Shown here: positions 34,190 through 41,969 of the stretch, one piece after another
Position numbering within the stretch: the stretch's first letter is position 1
Layout of the letters: the number at the start of each line of letters is the position of its first letter
Made by a program: the position numbers and the translations under genes
The notes under the pieces: generated by a model
Told to the model about the DNA's origin: nothing
The model's input: only the letters and a program-made list of their open reading frames with translations
Database searches by the model: none
From: CBDDKU01 sp965230375
Lineage (GTDB): Bacteria > Bacteroidota > Bacteroidia > Flavobacteriales_D > Cryomorphaceae
DNA length: 64,000 nt
Assembly (NCBI GenBank): GCA_965230375.1
Contig: CBDDKU010000029.1
Location: forward strand, 62,001 to 126,000
Reading direction: 5' to 3'

Positions 34190-35205
34190 ATCATCAATCG
34201 TATGACGGAATAATCCTAAACGGAACGTTTTATCCAAAGTCTAGTTTGGAAATACACGACTCCGATGTATTTCGCTTTGCGGCTCAGTTTTTTGATGACA
34301 GCACATCCTTAACCGTTCACAGTTCGGGCTCTACCGGGAAGCCAAAGGCCATGGAGTTTCCTAAATCGGCGCTGATACAGTCAGCCCTAGCTACAATTGA
34401 ATTCTTTGGTTTAGGGCCTAATACTAAAGCTGGGCTTTTTCTCCCGTTGAGTTTTATCGCGGGAAAAATGATGGTTATCCGGGCCATAGTTGGAGGATTT
34501 GATCTTCACATTCATTCACCCAGTTCAGCGCCACTAAGTGGCGAAATCGACTTTGATTTTATCCCTTTAACTCCCCATCAATTGGATGGGTGTATAGATC
34601 AAATCGAAGCCCCAAAAACCACCTTTTTGATAGGTGGTGGGTCGATGAGCCCAAAACTTATTCAAAAGGCGTTGTATAAAAACCTACATGTGTTTGCCAG
34701 TTTCGGTATGACCGAAACGCTGACGCATTTTGCCCTGGCAAAAGTTCGAGAAGGCGGTCTCACTTACCAGCCGCTGAAAGGTGTGGAAATCGATGTAGAT
34801 GATGACTCCGCTCTTAGAATAAACTGGCCGGGAATCACAGATGGTTGGATTCAGACTAACGACCTAATTCAACGTGAAAACTTGGGCTTTAGGTGGTTGG
34901 GACGACGCGACAACCTAATTAATTCTGGTGGTGTAAAATTGATTCCAGAGCGACTCGAATCCAGACTCGAAGGCTCTATCACAAATTCCTTTTTTATCGC
35001 AGGTATGCCAGATGATAGACTCGGTCAACGCGTTGTGCTGTTTACCGAAGGAAAAGTCGATGATTTGGACCTATCAACTATCGAGTGGGAATCTCCAATT
35101 CATAAGCCACGTGAGGTAATTGAACTGGATAGGTTTTTATACACAGAATCGGGAAAGATAAGACGCAGCGCTACGGCTGACGCCTACTTAAAAAATAAGG
35201 GTTAG
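34177..35205 (+). CDS. menE: o-Succinylbenzoate-CoA ligase (short type)
   Basis: A 342-residue AMP-binding ligase that activates o-succinylbenzoate with CoA. The P-loop HSSGSTGKPKAMEF is near residues 47-60, followed by SFGMTETLTHFA and the hinge WLGRRDNLINSGG. The length of about 340 is normal for Bacteroidota MenE and much shorter than typical MenE of 450-480 residues, mainly through a shortened N-terminal lobe. An ATG at 34159 is also in frame; 34177 gives the better N-terminus (MDKLDHQSYDG) with a 13-base overlap with menC. The 3' end overlaps rluD by 4 bases, tail to tail. Confidence 0.92.
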   Translation: MDKLDHQSYDGIILNGTFYPKSSLEIHDSDVFRFAAQFFDDSTSLTVHSSGSTGKPKAMEFPKSALIQSALATIEFFGLGPNTKAGLFLPLSFIAGKMMVIRAIVGGFDLHIHSPSSAPLSGEIDFDFIPLTPHQLDGCIDQIEAPKTTFLIGGGSMSPKLIQKALYKNLHVFASFGMTETLTHFALAKVREGGLTYQPLKGVEIDVDDDSALRINWPGITDGWIQTNDLIQRENLGFRWLGRRDNLINSGGVKLIPERLESRLEGSITNSFFIAGMPDDRLGQRVVLFTEGKVDDLDLSTIEWESPIHKPREVIELDRFLYTESGKIRRSATADAYLKNKG

Positions 35206-36230
35206 TCTTGTCGATGGCTAATATAGTCGCGCCATCTACCAATCACAGCTTGAAAGTTTTCAGGTAGATCAGCTTCAAACTTCATACGCTCTTTTGTAAC
35301 CGGATGAGTCAATTCGAGCATTCGAGCGTGCAGAGCCTGGTATGGAAGAACATTGAAATTATTGATCACAAACTGCTTGTATTTGCTAAATGTGGTTCCC
35401 TTCAATATCTTGTTTCCACCGTACTCCGGATCATTAAAAAGTGGGTGGCCAATAAACTTCATGTGAGCGCGAATCTGGTGAGTTCTTCCGGTTTCGAGCT
35501 TACACTCAACAAGCGTCACGTAGTTGAGGCGTTCCAACACTTTGTAATGCGTCACCGCATGCTTTCCGTGGTCACCTTCCGGGAATACCGACATCACCTT
35601 CCGGTTCTTCAAGGACCTTCCAATATTGCCTTCAACGGTTCCATCTTCAGAAATATCTCCCCAAGCCAAGGCGACATACCTTCTATCGGTAGTGCGCTCA
35701 AAAAACTGAAGCGAAAGATCTGTCAGAGCCTGCTCTGTTTTGGCGATGACCATCACGCCAGTGGTGTTTTTGTCCAATCGATGTACCAGCCCAGGTCTGT
35801 TCGGAATTCCTCCTTCCTGCTCTGGCAAATGATCGAAGTGGTGAACAAGGGCATTGACCAAAGTCCCTCTGTAGTTTCCATACCCAGGATGTACCACCAT
35901 GCCCGCGGGCTTATTTACAATGATCAGCGTGTCGTCTTCGTAAAGTATTTCGATCGGAATATCTTCAGGAATGAGCTCTATCTCGCGTTGCGGATATGGC
36001 AAAACAATTGACACTTCATCACCAGGCTTAACTTTATAGTTGGCTTTTACCTTCTGCCCATCTACCTGAATATTTCCATTCGTAGCGGCTTCCTGAATTT
36101 TTGTTCGGGAAGTATTGGGCACTCGATCCATCAGAAACTTGTCTATTCGCAATAACTCTTGACCAGCATCTGCCTTTATCTTGTAATGCTCGTATAATAC
36201 TTCGTCCTCTGGCTCCTCGGCTTCCCTCAT
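35202..36230 (-). CDS. RluA/RluD-family 23S rRNA pseudouridine synthase
   Basis: A 342-residue enzyme with an N-terminal S4 RNA-binding domain (about 25-90; RIDKFLMDRVPNTSRTKIQ) and a pseudouridine synthase domain with the catalytic-aspartate motif GLVHRLDKNTTGVMV (about 147-161) and GRTHQIRAHM. The most likely targets are the helix 69 uridines (RluD-type). It starts 1 base after the T9SS cargo gene and is the last gene of the three-gene PASTA unit. It is convergent with menE. Confidence 0.92.
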   Translation of the reverse strand: MREAEEPEDEVLYEHYKIKADAGQELLRIDKFLMDRVPNTSRTKIQEAATNGNIQVDGQKVKANYKVKPGDEVSIVLPYPQREIELIPEDIPIEILYEDDTLIIVNKPAGMVVHPGYGNYRGTLVNALVHHFDHLPEQEGGIPNRPGLVHRLDKNTTGVMVIAKTEQALTDLSLQFFERTTDRRYVALAWGDISEDGTVEGNIGRSLKNRKVMSVFPEGDHGKHAVTHYKVLERLNYVTLVECKLETGRTHQIRAHMKFIGHPLFNDPEYGGNKILKGTTFSKYKQFVINNFNVLPYQALHARMLELTHPVTKERMKFEADLPENFQAVIGRWRDYISHRQD

Positions 36231-36231
36231 C

Positions 36232-38103
36232 CTAGTGATTTACTATCCACTTTTTCACACCTCTATTACCAAAATCATCCTCAATAATCAGGAGGTAAAC
36301 CCCATTTTCAAAAGATGAAACAGATCTCTGTACACTCCCTCTAAACTGAAACGAATCGAGCATGCGTCCGCTGATGTCGTAAACGCGACCAACAAGCATT
36401 CCTTCTTGATCAGTATTTATATTGAGCACATCTCGTGCTGGGTTCGGATAGACTTTCACTTGATCAGAAAAATCGACAAAATCGGTTTTGGTAACCAAAT
36501 CTTCGTACCCATTTGAAGTAAACATTGGGCGGATCATGACAGAACCAGGTATGCTCGAAGCTTGCCAAAACCCTTCATTGTAGAAAAGATTCCCATCGTT
36601 TCCTTCTGTATTGAAATCAATACCAATGCGAATTCCATTTTCTTGATTGCTTTGTTGATAACCAACAAAGATGCTTCCTGAGGGAATGAAAACCGCCGAA
36701 TCAAATTGATAAATAATCGATTGCTGGTAAGATTCTACTCCGTGCTCCACGTTGCGTAGACTTTCTGAAATGACATCTCCTGGTTCTCCGTTTTCGTCTT
36801 CCCAAATTGTCACAGTTATCGGCGTCCCTTCGTAATCATATCCAAATGGCATGGTATAAATTTCAAGCGCCCAAATGCTATCCGATTTCATCACATCATA
36901 GCGCAGTGCTACATCAGCACCTGCTGATGGTATTGCATATGACGCTTCAGCAGAACCATCATCGTAAGCATAATGCGTAAAAAACTTCTGATGAAAGCGC
37001 ATGGTGTCATTGCTCGCCGTTAAGTTGAAATCGGCTACATCATGTATAAACTGAACTTCATAGTCAAGTTCGGTATCGCTTGTACTTGGATCGTAAACGA
37101 TACTATTCGGAGATGAATCAATACTGTGCTCGTATTCTAGTGTTGAGCCAGCAGGCACCGCTGGGTTTGATGGATTCAAATGATCTTCCATCACAGTTCC
37201 CGTAAGCGCATCAATAACCCGCACTTTGTTTCCTTGTAGGGTACGCGGAACGTCGTTTAAGTTTCGATATAAAACATTCACCGCATCTATCATTTGTGAA
37301 GCAGGGTCTTCTGCGAAGTGATCGCGTGGAATAGCTGTGTAATTATTCAAAAGTGAATGCTCTTGCTTGGCAAAGGCCACATCGTCAATAATCTCTGAGC
37401 TATTATTACTGTTGATGTCCAGCCATACATAATCCACATTCCAGGTATCAAGAGCTCCCTGCAATCTTGCATAGTTTCTAAACCGGAACTTAAATCCTTC
37501 TTTCAAATAGCGTGTTTGATTTATCCGGAGATATACAAAAGTAAATTCATCAGTACTGCTCAGATCATTAGTTGACCAAATCCAAAACCACTCATCCATC
37601 TCCGGTGCGTAAAACTCGAGTATGAGGGAATCATTAGAAGAAGGTGCTGTGTTCGGATGGGCATTTCCCTTTGGTTGGTAGTAAAAACTTATGCCGTAAT
37701 CGTCTTGAATATCTCCTTCCAAATTAATTGGGCAAGATGTTAAAGTGTCTGCCGGTCCTGCATTGCCAATTTCCCAGTCGTATGGGTAACCGAACTCGTC
37801 TGCGCCATCAAAACTGACCGCACCAACCGTCGGTGGATTCAAAGGCCAGCCGTTGTTTCTAGTCGCTTGTCTTCCTTCCCACAGCACTTGATACCCACCC
37901 TCGTTGCCTGAGAAACGATCGACAGAAAAATCATCGATAAAAGGAAGCTCGAGCATTACATCGTCTTTTTGCTGTTGCTCAGCAATCCCACGCTTGACCA
38001 GCTTTTGGTCAATGTTGGTACCGAAGGTAGCCGGGTAAATCATTTCCTGGGCAAATGATATTTGCGCCAAGATTGCTCCAATAATTACTAGTCTCCATTT
38101 CAT
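36232..38103 (-). CDS. Secreted protein with T9SS type A sorting domain
   Basis: A 623-residue protein with a Sec signal peptide (about 1-18, ending FAQ) and a C-terminal T9SS type A domain (about 550-623: VKVYPNPARDVLNI, VYDISGRML, ENGVYLLII, ending WIVNH). The central part contains a MAM/ConA-like or jelly-roll region (about 60-230; FIDDFSV, DYGISFYYQP, FRFRNYA, DYVWLDI) and then a beta-sandwich half (about 370-540). No catalytic motif is visible, so an adhesin or structural role is likely. It is in an operon between the PASTA gene (4-base overlap) and rluD (1-base gap). Confidence 0.88.
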   Translation of the reverse strand: MKWRLVIIGAILAQISFAQEMIYPATFGTNIDQKLVKRGIAEQQQKDDVMLELPFIDDFSVDRFSGNEGGYQVLWEGRQATRNNGWPLNPPTVGAVSFDGADEFGYPYDWEIGNAGPADTLTSCPINLEGDIQDDYGISFYYQPKGNAHPNTAPSSNDSLILEFYAPEMDEWFWIWSTNDLSSTDEFTFVYLRINQTRYLKEGFKFRFRNYARLQGALDTWNVDYVWLDINSNNSSEIIDDVAFAKQEHSLLNNYTAIPRDHFAEDPASQMIDAVNVLYRNLNDVPRTLQGNKVRVIDALTGTVMEDHLNPSNPAVPAGSTLEYEHSIDSSPNSIVYDPSTSDTELDYEVQFIHDVADFNLTASNDTMRFHQKFFTHYAYDDGSAEASYAIPSAGADVALRYDVMKSDSIWALEIYTMPFGYDYEGTPITVTIWEDENGEPGDVISESLRNVEHGVESYQQSIIYQFDSAVFIPSGSIFVGYQQSNQENGIRIGIDFNTEGNDGNLFYNEGFWQASSIPGSVMIRPMFTSNGYEDLVTKTDFVDFSDQVKVYPNPARDVLNINTDQEGMLVGRVYDISGRMLDSFQFRGSVQRSVSSFENGVYLLIIEDDFGNRGVKKWIVNH

Positions 38104-38918
38104 AGTTGTGCAGTTGTATCTTTATAAGACCTCAGCGATTTAGCTGCAGCCGTATCTGTTGTCAAGTAAACGTCAATAAAGGAACCAAGCTTCACCTCAT
38201 CGCCGCTATTTGGCGTTTGGTTAAGAATGTACCCTTTCAGTGTATCTTCTTCTGTTTCGCAACCATTGCAATAAATGATGGCTCCCATATTGAGTGAAAG
38301 GCCACTTAGCAGTTCACGTGCATCGGTATAAGTGATTCCCGCAATATCTGGAACCGTTGTACGCACATTACTCTGGCGCCCGAGAATCAGACTTATTTTC
38401 TCACCTTTTCTCAACTCCTCTCCTGCTTCGATGGGTTTTCCTTGATAAATGAGCCCCAAAACACAATCAGTACACGACTCATCGGGTTGATATTTCAACT
38501 CATCAAGGGATAATCCAGCTATTTCAATCAAAGGAATGGCAATTCGTCTGGACTTGCCTTCCAAGTCTGGTACTTGTACCATTTCCGGTAGCAGACTGTT
38601 TACCGTCAAAAATATTGTACGCCCTTCCTTCACCTTAATTCCCCCACTTGGGTTTTGACTTACAATGCTTCCTCTGTCGATCACATCGCTATACACGCTA
38701 TCTGTAATCTCGTATGTCAGTCCCAGATTGAGCAACTCTTGTTCTATATCTGAGATTTGCATCCCTTCGATAGCCGGCACTTCAATAGCCTCACCGTGAT
38801 CTGTATAAGTGTTGGCCCATAACAAAACCAGATACACAGATGCTGATATGACGATCAGAATGAGCGCTACGTGCATCCAAAATCTGCCGTTTATCAAAAG
38901 CCTAAATAAATTTTTCAT
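38100..38918 (-). CDS. Membrane protein with three PASTA domains
   Basis: A 272-residue protein with one N-terminal membrane helix (about 14-34; FWMHVALILIVISASVYL) and three periplasmic PASTA domains (about 42-108, 112-180 and 184-254; V-P-x-I/L-x-G starts such as VPAIEGM, VPDLEGK and VPDIAGI). PASTA domains bind peptidoglycan stem peptides or muropeptides. No kinase or transpeptidase domain is present, so it is a stand-alone PASTA protein. The neighbouring divergent ddl fits a cell-wall role. Two cysteine pairs (ESCTDC; CNGCETE) are unusual and might form disulphides or bind metal. Confidence 0.9.
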   Translation of the reverse strand: MKNLFRLLINGRFWMHVALILIVISASVYLVLLWANTYTDHGEAIEVPAIEGMQISDIEQELLNLGLTYEITDSVYSDVIDRGSIVSQNPSGGIKVKEGRTIFLTVNSLLPEMVQVPDLEGKSRRIAIPLIEIAGLSLDELKYQPDESCTDCVLGLIYQGKPIEAGEELRKGEKISLILGRQSNVRTTVPDIAGITYTDARELLSGLSLNMGAIIYCNGCETEEDTLKGYILNQTPNSGDEVKLGSFIDVYLTTDTAAAKSLRSYKDTTAQL

Positions 38919-38937
38919 GTATTCTCTGTCAACCCCG

Positions 38938-38945
38938 CAAAGATA
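38938..38945 (-). promoter_or_regulatory. -7 promoter element for PASTA operon
   Basis: The minus strand reads TATCTTTG, an exact TAnnTTTG match, 19 bases before the ATG at 38918. Confidence 0.5.
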
Positions 38946-39095
38946 GCCATCAAAGCTAAAATCTTATTTCTGATTAACGGAATCATCATCAGTTTATTGC
39001 CAATATGCCTTTTGTGGATGGATGCAAAATTTAATTCACAATGTCGGTGTCAATTCTTCGCTAGCTGCCGTTAATACTCTGGCAGAACTTAGGCC

Positions 39096-39103
39096 TATAT
39101 TTG
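39096..39103 (+). promoter_or_regulatory. -7 promoter element for ddl
   Basis: TATATTTG is an exact TAnnTTTG match only 7 bases before the ATG at 39111, so the ddl message would be leaderless or nearly so. Confidence 0.55.
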
Positions 39104-39110
39104 ACATTAA

Positions 39111-40097
39111 ATGGATAAGAAATTGAAAGTAGGAATCATCTGTGGAGGCTTTTCTGGTGAATCAGTGATATCGATGAAAAGTGCTCAAATGATCTTGGAG
39201 AACATAGATCGCGAAAAGTATGATCCGCGGCTGATGCGAATAGATGAGAACGGCTGGGTAGGTATCGGAGAATCTGGGGATGCAACGATCGACAAAAATG
39301 ACTTCAGCTTTCAAGATGGGGCTCAACGATTTAAGCCAGATATTAGCTTCAATATGATTCACGGAACACCTGGTGAAGATGGAAAACTTCAGGGGTACTT
39401 CGACTTGATCAACATGCCCTACACCAGTGGCGATGTGCTGAATAGTTCAATCACTTTTCACAAAATTACCACGACACGTGTCATGCGAATGATGGGAATA
39501 AACGTGGCTCAAGGGATTTTGGTGAACCACCCTGATGAACTTTCGGTTAGCGAAGTTTCAAGCAAATTGGGGTATCCATTGTTTGTCAAACCAAATGAAG
39601 GTGGTTCGAGTCTTGGAATCTCGAAAGTAAAGCAAGAAGGCGAATTAGAAGAAGCCGTTAAAAAGGCTCATAGTGTAGGTGGTGCAGTCCTGATAGAAGA
39701 ATATTTAGAAGGCGGTGAATACACATGCGGTATTGTGCAGACTCCTGAAGGACCACGAGCCTTAGAGATTACAGAGATCAGGACGAAAAAGGAGTTTTTC
39801 GACTATGCAGCTAAGTACGATTACGATCAGACTGAAGAGATTACGCCAGCTGATTTGCCGCCCGACTTGTACAAAAAGTGCCAGCGTATCTCGAAAGAGA
39901 TTTTTACAGCTTTTATGTGCCGAGGGTTTGCAAGAGTAGATTATAAGTTGAAGGGGGATGAATTTTACCCTATTGAAATCAACACCGTACCTGGAATGAG
40001 TGACAAAAGTCTTGTACCACAACAAGCGGAAGCAGCAGGGATTTCTAAGAAAGAATTGATCACAATGATCATTGAAGCAACGATGCCTAAGCGGTAG
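39111..40097 (+). CDS. ddl: D-alanine--D-alanine ligase
   Basis: A 328-residue ATP-grasp enzyme that makes the D-Ala-D-Ala dipeptide of peptidoglycan. Motifs: GGFSGESVISMKSA (N-terminal loop), HGTPGEDGKLQG (about 84-95), the ATP-grasp lysine and EEYLEGGEYTCGIV, RVDYKLKG and EINTVPGMSDKSLVPQQA. The start at 39111 follows the -7 element by 7 bases. It is divergent from the PASTA gene and convergent with rdgB, overlapping its 3' end by 11 bases. Confidence 0.95.
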   Translation: MDKKLKVGIICGGFSGESVISMKSAQMILENIDREKYDPRLMRIDENGWVGIGESGDATIDKNDFSFQDGAQRFKPDISFNMIHGTPGEDGKLQGYFDLINMPYTSGDVLNSSITFHKITTTRVMRMMGINVAQGILVNHPDELSVSEVSSKLGYPLFVKPNEGGSSLGISKVKQEGELEEAVKKAHSVGGAVLIEEYLEGGEYTCGIVQTPEGPRALEITEIRTKKEFFDYAAKYDYDQTEEITPADLPPDLYKKCQRISKEIFTAFMCRGFARVDYKLKGDEFYPIEINTVPGMSDKSLVPQQAEAAGISKKELITMIIEATMPKR

Positions 40098-40668
40098 CGA
40101 GACCCTTAACGTGATCTACAAGCTTTTTTAGTGCCCTTACACGGTGATTCATTCGGCCCTTTTCTTCCATCGTCATCTCGGCAAACGTTCTCTTATCGCC
40201 AGTGGGAATGAAAATAGGGTCGTATCCAAAACCTTGGCTACCAGAAATTTCATTGGCAATCTCACCTTCTACAACACCTTCAAATAGAGTTTGGTCTTCG
40301 GATGTAATGAATGAAATGACCGTTCTAAATTGAGCGGAACGATTCTCGGCATCAATCATCTCATTCAAGACTTTTGACATATTGGCTTGCGGGTCTCTTT
40401 GTCCCGAATAGTGCGCCGTATGAACACCTGGTCTTCCACCCAATGCTTCAATCTCCAAACCAGTATCATCTGCAAAAACAGGGGTTTTAAAACGATCAAA
40501 AATATATTGAGCCTTCTGGTGTGCATTGTGTTCGAGCGTTTCACCTGTCTCTGGTATCTCTCCTTCAAAACCGGCTTCATTCAATGAAATCAGCTCAAAC
40601 CCATCACCAAGAGCTTTGCGCATCTCAGCAAGTTTATTCGGATTGTTACTGGCAAAAATTATCTTCAT
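40087..40668 (-). CDS. rdgB: Non-canonical purine NTP diphosphatase (RdgB/HAM1)
   Basis: A 193-residue housecleaning enzyme that hydrolyses dITP/ITP and XTP. Motifs: SNNPNKLAEM (7-16), FADDTGLEIEALGG (catalytic Asp), GFGYDPIF and HRVRAL. It overlaps the acyltransferase gene upstream by one base, so it is the last gene of a unit starting at pheT. Confidence 0.95.
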   Translation of the reverse strand: MKIIFASNNPNKLAEMRKALGDGFELISLNEAGFEGEIPETGETLEHNAHQKAQYIFDRFKTPVFADDTGLEIEALGGRPGVHTAHYSGQRDPQANMSKVLNEMIDAENRSAQFRTVISFITSEDQTLFEGVVEGEIANEISGSQGFGYDPIFIPTGDKRTFAEMTMEEKGRMNHRVRALKKLVDHVKGLATA

Positions 40669-41969
40669 CAGCCTATAGATTTTAGGATCATTTCTTCGAT
40701 CGACTTCAAATACTTGACCAAGTCCTTATTCCTTAATTTGAGTACAACCATCCTTATTTTTGTCAAGGCATATCGGTAAGGGAGTCTGAGTTCTCGAATG
40801 ACCATAATGCTAAACGGAAAGAACAGAAGTAACCCGAGTATAACAAATGAAGTGCGAATAGAGCACATCATAGCCACAACCCCAAACACAAACATGAATA
40901 TTGGGATGAGCACCAAGGCACCTACCAATTTAATAGAGCTGTGAAACTGCTTATCTGCTACGTATCTATTTAGAATGCCGTGTATAATTAAGTAAGTAGG
41001 CAAATGAACAAGCCATGAGAGTAAAAACAACGGTAGAACAGCCAGAAGAAAGATAAACTGCACTGCCCAATATCCAATATCCTTTTCATTGATGAAAAAA
41101 AACGGCGCGCGCAGTTTGTTTTTGCGCATCTCGATATCGTAGATGTGAATCCGCTTCATATAGGACTCATTCTTACTCAATTCTACCAGCTTCTTCTCTC
41201 TGTTCTTGTAGAAATAGTGCTGTGCATTTGCTTGGGTAAACCCGCTCTGTCTGCGCAGATAAAATGGCAGGATTCGCTCCAGCTCAATTTCCATGGGCTC
41301 CAATGCTTTATCATCAGCCACATGAATAATCTCCTTCTCGAGTTTCTCTTGTACTTCCACTCGCAAAGCGGTCATAGCTTTGGCAGGGTTTTCTGCAAAA
41401 AGGTTTTTGTAATTATCTACAGGGATAGGCTTCCCAAAATTGAGCATCAATCGAGAATGAGCTTCGGAATAGTGTCCATAATTCAACCCAACAGGAACTA
41501 CCTTGATCTTCAAATGCTCATGATCTTTGAGTGCTCCAAATACAATTCTGGTAAACCCTTTGCTCAAAGGTCGGAGCTTTCGAATACCAAGATGTCCAGC
41601 TTCTGGAAATATCAACAGAGTTCCTTCGTTGCGGAGTATTTCGTAGCAGCGCTCGAAGACATCGTCGTTTTTGGCAAGATTTGAAATTCCATCGCGCTGC
41701 CGGTAGACAGGCATCATGTTTAGAGAATTGAAAAACCAGCAAGCAAACTTTGACTTAAAAACATCAGCCCGCACCAAAAAGTGAACCGGACGCGGGGCAA
41801 AGACTGCCGGAATCAAAGCGTCCATAAAGGCATTTTGGTGGTTCGGTGCAAGCAATACGGGGCCATCTACCGGATAATCCCGATACCCTTGTATTTCAAT
41901 CCGGCGATAGAAAAGCTTAATAGCTAATCGCACCCAGAACTTGACGAAACCGTACCAAATTTTTTGCAT
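40668..41969 (-). CDS. Glycerol-phosphate-type acyltransferase with membrane domain
   Basis: A 433-residue membrane protein with an N-terminal PlsC-type acyltransferase domain (about 25-225): NHQNAFMDAL, IFPEAGHLG and KVVPVGLNYG. The catalytic His and Asp are spaced with five residues between them (HQNAFMD), one more than the usual HX4D; the same spacing is known in the fungal Sct1/Gpt2-type acyltransferases. Three membrane helices lie in the C-terminal half (about 302-335, 350-372, 376-398). It should acylate a glycerol- or lysophosphatidic-acid substrate in phospholipid synthesis, but the substrate is not certain. It overlaps pheT and rdgB by one base each. Confidence 0.88.
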   Translation of the reverse strand: MQKIWYGFVKFWVRLAIKLFYRRIEIQGYRDYPVDGPVLLAPNHQNAFMDALIPAVFAPRPVHFLVRADVFKSKFACWFFNSLNMMPVYRQRDGISNLAKNDDVFERCYEILRNEGTLLIFPEAGHLGIRKLRPLSKGFTRIVFGALKDHEHLKIKVVPVGLNYGHYSEAHSRLMLNFGKPIPVDNYKNLFAENPAKAMTALRVEVQEKLEKEIIHVADDKALEPMEIELERILPFYLRRQSGFTQANAQHYFYKNREKKLVELSKNESYMKRIHIYDIEMRKNKLRAPFFFINEKDIGYWAVQFIFLLAVLPLFLLSWLVHLPTYLIIHGILNRYVADKQFHSSIKLVGALVLIPIFMFVFGVVAMMCSIRTSFVILGLLLFFPFSIMVIRELRLPYRYALTKIRMVVLKLRNKDLVKYLKSIEEMILKSIG

